DNA from: Chitinophagales bacterium
GTDB taxonomy: Bacteria > Bacteroidota > Bacteroidia > Chitinophagales > JADIYW01
DNA length: 64,000 nt
Assembly: GCA_023957235.1 (NCBI GenBank)
Contig: JAMLHI010000010.1
Location: forward strand, 26,396-90,395
Direction: 5' to 3'
Position 1 is the first letter of the stretch. Each line of letters starts with the position of its first letter. Of this stretch, positions 36,902 to 45,283 are shown piece after piece. A model generated the notes under the pieces. It searched no databases. It saw nothing but the letters and a program-made list of their open reading frames with translations, and was not told the DNA's origin. The translations under genes and the position numbers were made by a program.

Positions 36902-38032
36902 ATGAATTTATTTGATGTATATCCTTTATTTGATTTGACACTAGTAAAAGGTAATGGTTCAGAAGTTTTCAATGAAAAAGGAGATAAATATTTAGATTTT
37001 TATGGTGGTCATGCGGTGATATCAATTGGTCATAACCATCCTCATTGGGTAGAAAGACTACAATATCAAATGAATGAAGGGATTTCTTTTTTTTCCAATT
37101 CGGTCAAATTACCTATACAAAATGAATTGGCTGAAAAACTAGGAAAAACATCTGGTTATGACGATTATTCTTTGTTCTTGGTCAATTCAGGAGCTGAAGC
37201 CAATGAAAATGCCATTAAAATAGCTTCTTTTCATACAGGTAGAAAAACGATTATCTCTTTTTCAGGAGCTTTTCATGGTCGTACATCAGCAGCGGTTGCT
37301 GCCACCGACAATAAAAAAATCAAAGCCTTAGTGAATCCTGATGATCACGTCATCTTTCTTCCTCTAAATGACAAGAAAGCACTAGATAAAACTTTTGCTG
37401 AAAATGAAGTGGCATGCGTAATCATAGAGCCTATTCAAGGTGTCAACGGCATTTATGAAGCCACTCCTGAATTCTTACAACAGATTTCTCAAAGATGTAA
37501 AGAATATGGAGCCTTATTTATTGCTGATGAAGTACAATGTGGATATGGTCGATCAGGTAAGTTTTTCGCTCACCAATGGGCAGGAGTGTTGCCTGATATG
37601 ATTACAACTGCCAAAGGTATGGGCAATGGATTTCCTATAGGAAGTGTTTTAATCGCTCCTCATATTCAAGCTTGGTATGGTATGCTAGGAACAACATTTG
37701 GAGGTGCGCCTTTAGCTTGTGCTGCGGCTTTAGCAGTCTTAGAAGTGATTGAAAAAGATAATCTTATTTCTTATACTGAAAAAATAGGAAATTATCTGAT
37801 TGAAGAAATTCAACAATTGCCTGGAGTAAAAGAAGTGCGTGGTAAAGGTCTAATGATTGGAATAGAAATGCAATATCCTATCAAGGAGTTGAGAAATCAA
37901 ATGATGTCAAAATTCAATATTCTTACTGGCAATTCATCAAATCCTAACACAATACGCCTACTTCCAGCTCTAAATATTACTCAAAAACAAGCTGAGGAGG
38001 TTTTAGATGCTTTTAAAGCTTTGTGTCAATAA
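36902..38032 (+). CDS. argD: Acetylornithine (or succinylornithine) aminotransferase
   Basis: A 376-residue class III PLP aminotransferase. GAEANENAIKIA and FHGRTSAA form the PLP phosphate site; DEVQCGYGRSGKFFA carries the PLP-pairing Asp and TTAKGMGNGFPIG the Schiff-base Lys. Position after argC supports acetylornithine transamination. The ATG at 36902 is preferred to the TTG at 36872. The run stops here: argF, argB and argE are not in the window. Confidence 0.9.
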   Translation: MNLFDVYPLFDLTLVKGNGSEVFNEKGDKYLDFYGGHAVISIGHNHPHWVERLQYQMNEGISFFSNSVKLPIQNELAEKLGKTSGYDDYSLFLVNSGAEANENAIKIASFHTGRKTIISFSGAFHGRTSAAVAATDNKKIKALVNPDDHVIFLPLNDKKALDKTFAENEVACVIIEPIQGVNGIYEATPEFLQQISQRCKEYGALFIADEVQCGYGRSGKFFAHQWAGVLPDMITTAKGMGNGFPIGSVLIAPHIQAWYGMLGTTFGGAPLACAAALAVLEVIEKDNLISYTEKIGNYLIEEIQQLPGVKEVRGKGLMIGIEMQYPIKELRNQMMSKFNILTGNSSNPNTIRLLPALNITQKQAEEVLDAFKALCQ

Positions 38033-38076
38033 AATAAGCTCTTTTTAGCAATATTCTTGTACTATTCGACATCCAT

Positions 38077-38098
38077 ACACGAGCATCATCGCTCGTGT
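38077..38098. repeat. Perfect 8-bp inverted repeat between argD and the SNF2 gene
   Basis: ACACGAGC and GCTCGTGT flank an ATCATC loop. No T-run follows on either strand, so it is a poor terminator. Just to the right, GCTTGTGTGAGC forms a shorter imperfect palindrome. Confidence 0.5.
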
Positions 38099-38172
38099 TA
38101 TCCACCTGCTTGTGTGAGCGCCTTTGCTCCTCAACTAAGAAGCTATGAACCGAGAACTCAAAACAGTAAACT

Positions 38173-41100
38173 TTACTTAAATAAATCTCTAACTTCATCC
38201 AAATCAAAAGATTTTTTCTCTTCATCTACCGAAATAATGCTCGAAGCAACGGCTTTCTTTTTGCTTTGTAAGCTCACGATTTTTTCTTCTATTGTATCCT
38301 TGCAAATCATCCTATACGCCATGACTTTTTTGTCCTGCCCTATTCGGTAACATCTGTCTATTGCCTGATTTTCTACGGCTGGATTCCACCACGGGTCTAT
38401 GATATAGACATAATCCGCCTCTGTGAGATTCAGCCCTGTACCTCCAGCTTTCAAACTGATGAGAAAAACTCTGACATCAATATTTTGCTGAAAATTATCT
38501 ACACGAGCCTGCCTATCCTGTGTCTGCCCATCCAAATATTCGTAAAAAATACGTTCTTCTTCTAATCGGGATTTGATGATTTGGAGCATTTTCACAAACT
38601 GAGAAAATACCAGAATCTTATGCTGTCCGGTTTTTTCTTTAATATGCTCAACAAGTGTTTCAAGCTTCACAGAAAAGCTTCCATAATCCTCTTCTTCATT
38701 GAGAATTCCGGTGGAATTACAGATTTGCCTCAGCTTTGTCAGACCTTCGAGAATGTACATCTGTGATTTTGCCACGCCATTTTCATCGATTTTATTCAGT
38801 AGGTAGTCTCTGTATTTATCTTTATAGAAGTCATAAACTTTGCGTTGCTCTTTGCCCATTTCACAATAAATGACGGCTTCAGTTTTTTCGGGAAGTTCTT
38901 TCGCTACATCTTCTTTAGTCCTGCGTAGTACAAAAGGAGAAATGATTTTACTCAGCAAATACGACACTTCTACATCCTTTTCTTTATCTATATTATCAGA
39001 AAAAGCAGTTTTGAAATGGGACATAGTTCCTAAAAGACCAGGATTCAAAAAATTGAGCTGGGCATAGAGATCAAAAGTATTGTTCTCTATTGGCGTTCCA
39101 GTCAACACTAACCGATTGTATGATTGCAGTAATCTAACGGCTTTATATCTTTTGGAATCCGGATTTTTGATAGCTTGACTTTCATCCAGTATGACATAAT
39201 GAAAGGAATAATCCTTTAAAAATTCTATATCATTCAGCAAAGTGCCGTAAGTAGATAAAATGATATCAAATTTGTCAAAATTTTCTTTTTGGCTATTCCT
39301 ATCACCTCCAGTAAAAGTCAATACTTTCATCGTAGGGCAGAATTTCTCCAGCTCCTTATTCCAGTTAAAAATCAAAGATGTCGGAGTGATAATGAGTGAA
39401 GGAGCTTTATTTTTCTGAGTTGTTTTCAGATGTTGCAAAAATGCTATCGTCTGCAAGGTTTTACCCAGTCCCATATCGTCAGCAAGACAACCTCCGAGCT
39501 GGTGTTCATCCAAAAATGCCAGCCAGTTCAGACCATGTTGCTGATAATCTCTGAGCTTGGCTTTAATACCTTTGGGTACAGAAATATCCGCTACTTGGCG
39601 AATATTCTGCAAACGTTTTTTCTTCTCGAACAAATGAGTCAGAAAAACAGGTTTTTGTTCCAACATTTCATACAATTCATCAATGATACCAAATTGATAA
39701 TTGGAAATCTGAATGCCATTTTTGCTGAGTTGACCTGTCTGGAAATATCCAGCAAATTTTTTCATCCATTCTTCAGGCAATACTCCCAAAGTGCCATCAC
39801 TGAGCTGAACATAATTGGATTTCTTGACAAAAGCTTTTCTGAGTTCTTTCAGTTCTACTTTTTGCTTACCGAAAGAAATATCTATCATGATATCAAACCA
39901 ATCTGTTTCCGAACTGAGACGGACATTGATAATTGGTTTGTGGACATTAAACTTGAAAGATTTCAATTCATTGGCACCAAAAATCTTTATTCCCAGCTGC
40001 TTCATCCGTTCTACTGCATGAAGAAACCAGTAATTTTCAAGCAACTGCTCTGGTGAAAGATAAAACAATTGGGACTGTTGCTCAAAGTCAGGGTGCAATG
40101 CTTTAAATTCTTCTAAGAATTCATCTTCATACGACTGATCTCTTTCTGCATAAGCCACTAAACCTTCTTTGCTAAATAAAATGAGTTGCTCTTTAGACAA
40201 TATAGGAATAGGCTTATCTCCATATAAAACCATCGGTTGGAAAGTAATGTACTGCCCTTCCAAATCTTTGATATATACTTGTTTTTCTAATAATGAGTTT
40301 TGCTCTGTTTTCTTTTTGCTTTTTTTGACAAACTGCAACTGAAGTTCATACTTCTTACTCAGCGGTAGCAGATTGCTTTGATAAAACGTTTCAAAATCTT
40401 TTTTGAAATAGTTATACTCTGAGGCTTCGCGATAGCTATTCAGTCGAAGGGATAAATCCGTATCTTTTATAGGATAGATTTTATCTTCCACTATGATGAA
40501 AAAGTCCCCTATTCTTAACTTGGTGGAATTGATTGCATAAGTATTGTCGCCAATCTTCACTTTGACTTTCATTGTATAGAACAACTCCGTCTCTGCAACT
40601 ACAAATATCATTGTAATGGGCGATTCCTCAACAAAAAGTGCCGTTAGATTCTTTCTCACAAAAGTGTCTTTGGGATTGTAAGAATAGATAAACAATTTTT
40701 TCAGCTCGTCCCACAACCCATTCATGATAGTTATAGCTTTGGCTACTTCATGAGCATTCCGTTTTTCCTTGTATTGAAAGAAGCTGCTAATTTTGAGTAT
40801 TTTCATGACAAACATCAGTTCATTGTCATTGTCTAGTTTTTCCAGAAAATTAGCAAAATAGGAATTTACCAAAGAAGTAAATGACGAGGCAAAATCAGTT
40901 TGGGCTTTATTGTATTTGGCAATGACTGGATACATTCCCATATACTTGCTCTTGTTCATCTCTATACAGAAACCCAAACCCATTTTTGTATCCGAATCAC
41001 CTTCTTTGTATGGAAGCTGAAGTAAAGTTGCCATTTCTTCATTGGGATATAAATCTTTTTTCTTATTATTCAGCGTCTGGATATTCTTATATTTTGACTT

Positions 41101-41829
41101 CACTTGTACACCCTGAGTCGTCAATTCCAGCTCAAAAATAGACTGATAATCATCTTTGAGCGTCAAACCATACGGAACCAATGCCTCCGCCATTTTATCT
41201 TCCAGATAGTATTCTGTAAAAAAATCATTTCCAAACACCTGAACAATCTGTTTCAAAGCATATATACGATGCTCACATATTTTTTTGGCTTTGTTGCAAG
41301 AACAAACTGTGGACAATAGTTTCTTATCTCTTTCGTATTCAAATATCTGATGATAGGTATCCCAACTATAGAAAGTGGTCGAAATTTTATCTTTGGATAC
41401 ATCTGTAATCACACAATTGCCATAGACTATGGAGCTTACGCGTAAACCAGCTTGAATACTTTCGACATTCAACACATCATCCTTTAGAGGAAACTTACCA
41501 TTATTCTGAGGGAGTTCTTTTATTTTACCTGTTTTCAAATTATCAGGAAAAAGCTTTTTATTATCTTTTTCTTTTATCAAAAAGAGAATACTTGCCACTT
41601 CATGCTTACACATTCCTCCATAATTATATGGACAAGTACAGAATGTCTCTATAACCATCTCTTTGTCAAGAATAATATTGATATCATATTTACCCTCAGA
41701 ACCATTGTAAACAAAATCGTATTGCCCTACAGAATTGCTGACCAATCTAGGTGTAATACTTTTAGCTCTATCGATGACTATAGTTGAACTATTAGCTCTT
41801 ATATAATCCAATAAAAAACCTGTATTCAT
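38173..41829 (-). CDS. SNF2-family helicase with two SWIM zinc fingers
   Basis: A 1218-residue protein. Two SWIM-type zinc motifs lie near the N-terminus: Cys64/Cys66/Cys74/His76 (CTCPYNYGGMCKHE) and Cys176/Cys178/Cys185/His187 (CSCNKAKKICEH). A long middle region follows, then the SNF2 ATPase core: LADDMGLGKTLQT, DESQ in place of DEAH (YVILDESQAIKNP), LTGTPIEN, and the C-terminal helicase lobe with KAGGTGLNLTEADYV and WWNPAVENQAIDR. It probably remodels protein-DNA complexes; its target is unknown. Its composition looks less AT-rich than neighbours and it sits at the edge of an accessory stretch. Confidence 0.9.
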   Translation of the reverse strand: MNTGFLLDYIRANSSTIVIDRAKSITPRLVSNSVGQYDFVYNGSEGKYDINIILDKEMVIETFCTCPYNYGGMCKHEVASILFLIKEKDNKKLFPDNLKTGKIKELPQNNGKFPLKDDVLNVESIQAGLRVSSIVYGNCVITDVSKDKISTTFYSWDTYHQIFEYERDKKLLSTVCSCNKAKKICEHRIYALKQIVQVFGNDFFTEYYLEDKMAEALVPYGLTLKDDYQSIFELELTTQGVQVKSKYKNIQTLNNKKKDLYPNEEMATLLQLPYKEGDSDTKMGLGFCIEMNKSKYMGMYPVIAKYNKAQTDFASSFTSLVNSYFANFLEKLDNDNELMFVMKILKISSFFQYKEKRNAHEVAKAITIMNGLWDELKKLFIYSYNPKDTFVRKNLTALFVEESPITMIFVVAETELFYTMKVKVKIGDNTYAINSTKLRIGDFFIIVEDKIYPIKDTDLSLRLNSYREASEYNYFKKDFETFYQSNLLPLSKKYELQLQFVKKSKKKTEQNSLLEKQVYIKDLEGQYITFQPMVLYGDKPIPILSKEQLILFSKEGLVAYAERDQSYEDEFLEEFKALHPDFEQQSQLFYLSPEQLLENYWFLHAVERMKQLGIKIFGANELKSFKFNVHKPIINVRLSSETDWFDIMIDISFGKQKVELKELRKAFVKKSNYVQLSDGTLGVLPEEWMKKFAGYFQTGQLSKNGIQISNYQFGIIDELYEMLEQKPVFLTHLFEKKKRLQNIRQVADISVPKGIKAKLRDYQQHGLNWLAFLDEHQLGGCLADDMGLGKTLQTIAFLQHLKTTQKNKAPSLIITPTSLIFNWNKELEKFCPTMKVLTFTGGDRNSQKENFDKFDIILSTYGTLLNDIEFLKDYSFHYVILDESQAIKNPDSKRYKAVRLLQSYNRLVLTGTPIENNTFDLYAQLNFLNPGLLGTMSHFKTAFSDNIDKEKDVEVSYLLSKIISPFVLRRTKEDVAKELPEKTEAVIYCEMGKEQRKVYDFYKDKYRDYLLNKIDENGVAKSQMYILEGLTKLRQICNSTGILNEEEDYGSFSVKLETLVEHIKEKTGQHKILVFSQFVKMLQIIKSRLEEERIFYEYLDGQTQDRQARVDNFQQNIDVRVFLISLKAGGTGLNLTEADYVYIIDPWWNPAVENQAIDRCYRIGQDKKVMAYRMICKDTIEEKIVSLQSKKKAVASSIISVDEEKKSFDLDEVRDLFK

Positions 41830-41872
41830 AATCGAGTAGGAAATAAAGGTAGGTAATTACTCTTAACGGGAA

Positions 41873-41981
41873 GCTACTACTCGCAGAACGACTTTTAGCA
41901 TTAATCTTAGATACGAAGATAAGATTTTTTCCTAAAGAAAAATGTTAATCGAAGCGGTTATTTCGGCTTGCGAGTAATAGC
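41873..41981. repeat. Nested inverted repeats upstream of the SNF2 gene
   Basis: GCTACTACTCGCAG (41873-41886) is an imperfect inverted copy of CTTGCGAGTAATAGC (41967-41981). Inside it AATCTTA/TAAGATT (41903-41926) forms a second stem. ATTTCGGCTT is repeated directly at 41960 and 41990. It could be a small mobile-element relic; read by eye. Confidence 0.35.
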
Positions 41982-42000
41982 ATGTTATGATTTCGGCTTA

Positions 42001-42324
42001 TTAAAATGCTAATTTCTGTTTATTCAGCTCTATATTAAAGTTGATTTTTGCACCTAAAGCTTCGAATACTTTCAATATCGTTTCCAATCGAGCATTCTTC
42101 ATCCCGTTTTCCAGTTTCGAAATTTGAGCTTTTTGTACACCTACTAGTTCTCCGAGCTGTTCTTGTGTTAGATTTTTTTCTTTTCTAGCTTGTTTAATAG
42201 CTTCACCAATTAAATCAATGCGAAGTTCGTTCTCGAAATTCTCTCTTTTTTCAGTTCCTCTTTTACCAATATGTTTATTAATCATTTCATCCAAAGAAAC
42301 TGTTTTGAATTTATTTTTGTCCAT
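42001..42324 (-). CDS. XRE-family antitoxin (HigA-like)
   Basis: A 107-residue DNA-binding protein. The helix-turn-helix KNLTQEQLGELVGVQKAQISKLENG (in parts, about 58-80) is a typical XRE/Cro domain, with a short C-terminal strand (KINFNIEL) that may contact the toxin. It is the second gene of a toxin-antitoxin pair and overlaps the toxin by 14 nt. It likely neutralises the toxin and represses the operon. Confidence 0.88.
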   Translation of the reverse strand: MDKNKFKTVSLDEMINKHIGKRGTEKRENFENELRIDLIGEAIKQARKEKNLTQEQLGELVGVQKAQISKLENGMKNARLETILKVFEALGAKINFNIELNKQKLAF

Positions 42325-42673
42325 AACTTTTGTTTTTAAGTTTATATTCCAAATACTCTCCTCTAATGTTTTCAGCTTTTTGTATTTCCCTAATCGGTGT
42401 TTTCTGAGTTTTCTTTAAAATCCCATGTGTTGTAATCACCAATGTATTATTTGTATCCGTTTTGTCCCAAAAGGCAAATAATCTATATGCTTTGCCATTA
42501 TATAAAGTTCTAAATTCCCAAATAAATTCGTTCAATTTTTTTAGTAACTCATTATCATTTATTGATTGCGATTTCTTGATATTATAGTAAATCTTATCTC
42601 GAGCCTTTGTATCGACTGTTTCAAGAAATTCAATTGCTTCCGGTAAAAACTCTACTTCAAATTTTATTTCCAT
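42311..42673 (-). CDS. HigB/RelE-type toxin (phage Gp49-like)
   Basis: A 120-residue RelE-superfamily toxin. EFIWEFRTLYNGKAYRLFAFWDK, split around two strands, and HGILKKTQKTPIREIQKA match the Gp49/HigB family, known ribosome-dependent mRNA endonucleases. The toxin is first and the antitoxin second, the HigBA order. The ATG at 42673 (MEIKFEVEF) is preferred to the one at 42682. Confidence 0.85.
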   Translation of the reverse strand: MEIKFEVEFLPEAIEFLETVDTKARDKIYYNIKKSQSINDNELLKKLNEFIWEFRTLYNGKAYRLFAFWDKTDTNNTLVITTHGILKKTQKTPIREIQKAENIRGEYLEYKLKNKSYGQK

Positions 42674-42783
42674 TGAGAACAATTGAGTACAAAGATAGCG
42701 ATTTCCTTATTGGGAAACAATATTTTATGATAATTTTTTGTGAGATGTGTTTTTATTGAGCTGAATTTTAACTTTGCTGTCCT

Positions 42784-42993
42784 CTCACACCACCCAACGT
42801 ATGTTTTTCATATTAGGTGATTTCTTCTAGATTAAACATAATTTGCAGCTAGACAGTATGATCTAACTGCTGTAACTCGGCTGATGCCTAACTTCAACTG
42901 GTGTTGGAGTTCGCGATAGTGGTTGCAAAACCATTCCTTGGGTTTCTTCAACGCTCATCTACTCAATGCCTGCGCTACCTTTTTTAACTTTCC
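42784..42993 (-). mobile_element. Probable decayed 3' end of a group II intron
   Basis: On the minus strand 42993-42832 encodes a fragment reading LKKPKEWF...LKLGISRVTAVRS with an in-frame TGA, resembling the C-terminus of an intron-encoded reverse transcriptase. Next comes a domain V-like hairpin: GAAATCACC, an AAAAA loop, then CATACGT and GGGTGGTGTGAGAGGAC, close to the usual group II ending GGTGGTGTGAGAGG. The rest of the intron is missing. The assignment rests on memory of this motif. Confidence 0.45.
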
Positions 42994-43139
42994 GCAATGA
43001 GGTTTCAATATGCTTTAAAATCCGCTATCCCACTCATCACATCTTCACCTCTCACTCTTCTTTATGGTTTCAACAGATAATTGCTGAGTCTCAGACAAAA
43101 CACTCAACTACTAGCACTTCTACATCCCTCTTTTTACAC

Positions 43140-43271
43140 ATTATTTCATTATTTCATTATTTCATTATTTCATTATTTCATTATTTCATTATTTCATTAT
43201 TTCATTATTTCATTATTTCATTATTTCATTATTTCATTATTTCATTATTTCATTATTTCATTATTTCATTA
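43140..43271. repeat. 8-bp microsatellite, about 16.5 copies of ATTATTTC
   Basis: The unit ATTATTTC is repeated without interruption for 132 bp in the 659-nt gap between the toxin and the acyl-CoA dehydrogenase gene. The gap has no convincing gene; the frames open across the repeat are artefacts of its periodicity. Copy number is likely to vary by slippage. Confidence 0.97.
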
Positions 43272-43289
43272 CTAAATATTTCAAGAAAT

Positions 43290-43317
43290 AAAAAAAGCTA
43301 CCCTCTCGGATAGCCTT
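43290..43317 (-). terminator. Terminator of the acyl-CoA dehydrogenase gene
   Basis: On the minus strand AAGGCTATCC and GGGTAGCTT pair around GAGA (one bulge) and are followed by TTTTTT. Confidence 0.7.
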
Positions 43318-43341
43318 AAAAATCTGACTCTAAGCGAATGA

Positions 43342-45138
43342 TTAGAAACAATATGCTTGTTCTTCTGAAATCTTTGCTGCTACAGCTCTACGAGCATTCT
43401 TGGTGTTGAATGGCTCCAATTTTGTGTATCTTTTTAATCCCATTAACATCATTCTTAACTCATCTCCTTCTGCAAAAGATTGTAATGCATGCTTTCCATT
43501 GATATTCAATCTTTCAACTGCATCACTTATGAAAGTCTTAGCAATCAAAATTTCTAATTCAGCAGCCTCTTCTCCTTCATTAGCAATCTTTTTCTGTACT
43601 CTCAAAACTGTTGATTCCATTGCATAAACATCAATAATCATATCAGCAATATTCATCAATATCTCTTGCTCATATTTGAGCTTGGTCATTAATTTTTGAG
43701 CTGCTGCACCTGCCACTAACAAAATAGCTTTTTTAGAATTTCTTACAGCATTCAATTCATTTGTCAAAACACCTTCATCTTGACCACCACCAAAATTAGG
43801 GATAGACATCAATTCTTTCTGAACGCCCATTGCCGCAGACATGATATCCAATTTACCTGACATTGCTCTCTTCAACAGTTGATCGACTGTCAATAATCTA
43901 TTGATTTCATTAGTACCTTCAAAAATTCTATTAATACGTGCGTCACGATAAGCCCCTGCAATCTGAGTTTCTTCTGAGAATCCCATTCCTCCATGTATTT
44001 GTACTGCTTCATCTACACAATAATCCAATACCTCAGAGCCGTGTACTTTCAAGAAAGCACATTCAATTGCATATTCATCAGCAGCACCCAAGATAGCAGA
44101 TGAAAAATCTTTACCTTCTGACAATAATTTTTTCTCATAATTATCGATTTTATCAGAAGCCCTGTAACAAGCAGACTCTAAAGCATATATCTGAATAGCC
44201 ATTTCAGCTAATTTATATTGAATAGCACCAAAATTAGCTATTGGCGTTTTGAATTGTTGACGCTCATTAGCATATACAGCAGCCTGTCTCAATGCATCTT
44301 TCGCTGCTCCTAATGATCCAATTGCTAGTTTATAACGACCAATATTCAAAATATTAAATGCAATTAAATGTCCTTTGCCTGGCTCTCCTAATAGATTCTC
44401 AACTGGCACTTTTACATTTTCTAAAAACACTAGTCGTGTAGAAGATCCCTTGATACCCATTTTTTTCTCTTCTGCTCCCAATGATAGCCCAGACATTGTC
44501 TTTTCAACAATAAAGCCAGTGAATTTCTCTCCATCAATCTTTGCAAACACAATAAATATATCTGCAAACCCTGAATTTGTAATCCACATTTTTTGACCAT
44601 TCAATACATAATGCTTACCATCTTCAGATAAGTGTGCCCTAGTCTTAGCTCCTAATGCATCTGACCCTGAACCAGGTTCAGTCAAACAATAAGCTGCTTT
44701 TAATTCACCTGAGGCTAGTTTAGGAAGGTATTTTTCTTTTTGCTCTTGATTGCCAAAGTAAACAATCGGCAATGAACCAATACCAACATGTGCTCCCCAT
44801 GACAAAGTAAATGAACGTGCTCTTGCCATCGCTTCCACTACGATAGAATTTGTATTAAAATCTTTACCCATTCCTCCAAATTCTTCAGGAACAGCAAGTC
44901 CCAATAAACCCAACTCTCCAGCTTGCTCCAGCAAAGTTGTCGTCACTCCTTCTTCCTGCACTTCAATCTTGTCTCGCTTAGGCATGACTTCATTATCCAA
45001 AAAATCATTAGTCGCCTGAAGAATCATTTGTTGTTCTTCATCTAAATCTGCTGGTGTAAATAAATCTTGAAAATTGCTTTCTTTTATCAAAAATTCAGCT
45101 CCTCTCAATAGGTTCTTAAATTCAGTAGTATTACTCAT
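43342..45138 (-). CDS. Acyl-CoA dehydrogenase, long form
   Basis: A 598-residue FAD enzyme for the first step of fatty acid beta-oxidation. Family marks: CLTEPGSGSDALGAKT, MWITNSGFADIFIVF, the catalytic-region QIHGGMGFSEETQIAGAYRDARI and EGTNEINRLL. An extra C-terminal domain of about 170 residues makes it longer than the 380-residue short forms and similar to very-long-chain types (ACAD9/VLCAD-like). It has its own terminator; substrate chain length is not known. Confidence 0.93.
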   Translation of the reverse strand: MSNTTEFKNLLRGAEFLIKESNFQDLFTPADLDEEQQMILQATNDFLDNEVMPKRDKIEVQEEGVTTTLLEQAGELGLLGLAVPEEFGGMGKDFNTNSIVVEAMARARSFTLSWGAHVGIGSLPIVYFGNQEQKEKYLPKLASGELKAAYCLTEPGSGSDALGAKTRAHLSEDGKHYVLNGQKMWITNSGFADIFIVFAKIDGEKFTGFIVEKTMSGLSLGAEEKKMGIKGSSTRLVFLENVKVPVENLLGEPGKGHLIAFNILNIGRYKLAIGSLGAAKDALRQAAVYANERQQFKTPIANFGAIQYKLAEMAIQIYALESACYRASDKIDNYEKKLLSEGKDFSSAILGAADEYAIECAFLKVHGSEVLDYCVDEAVQIHGGMGFSEETQIAGAYRDARINRIFEGTNEINRLLTVDQLLKRAMSGKLDIMSAAMGVQKELMSIPNFGGGQDEGVLTNELNAVRNSKKAILLVAGAAAQKLMTKLKYEQEILMNIADMIIDVYAMESTVLRVQKKIANEGEEAAELEILIAKTFISDAVERLNINGKHALQSFAEGDELRMMLMGLKRYTKLEPFNTKNARRAVAAKISEEQAYCF

Positions 45139-45223
45139 GAAAAGTATTGATTTAAAGTTTTTAAAATTAAGTGCCCAAAAATAAAGTTTTTAAATCCAAT
45201 TACCAATAGGCCTTTCATACTTA

Positions 45224-45255
45224 TAAAAAAACACCCTCAGTAAAAACTAAGGGTG
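45224..45255 (-). terminator. Terminator of the TonB-dependent receptor gene
   Basis: On the minus strand CACCCTTAGT and ACTGAGGGTG pair around a T-rich loop and run into a T-tract. Confidence 0.9.
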
Positions 45256-45283
45256 CAATATTTTTAATCCTCTCTATTAAACT

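Noticed and set aside
38057..38350. Plus-strand ORFs antisense to the SNF2 gene
   Set aside because: They are shadows of the real minus-strand gene, which has strong domain support.
43139..43280. ORFs of about 64-115 residues rich in FHYFIIS/LFHYF across the microsatellite
   Set aside because: They come from the 24-nt frame periodicity of an 8-bp repeat and have no other protein-like features.
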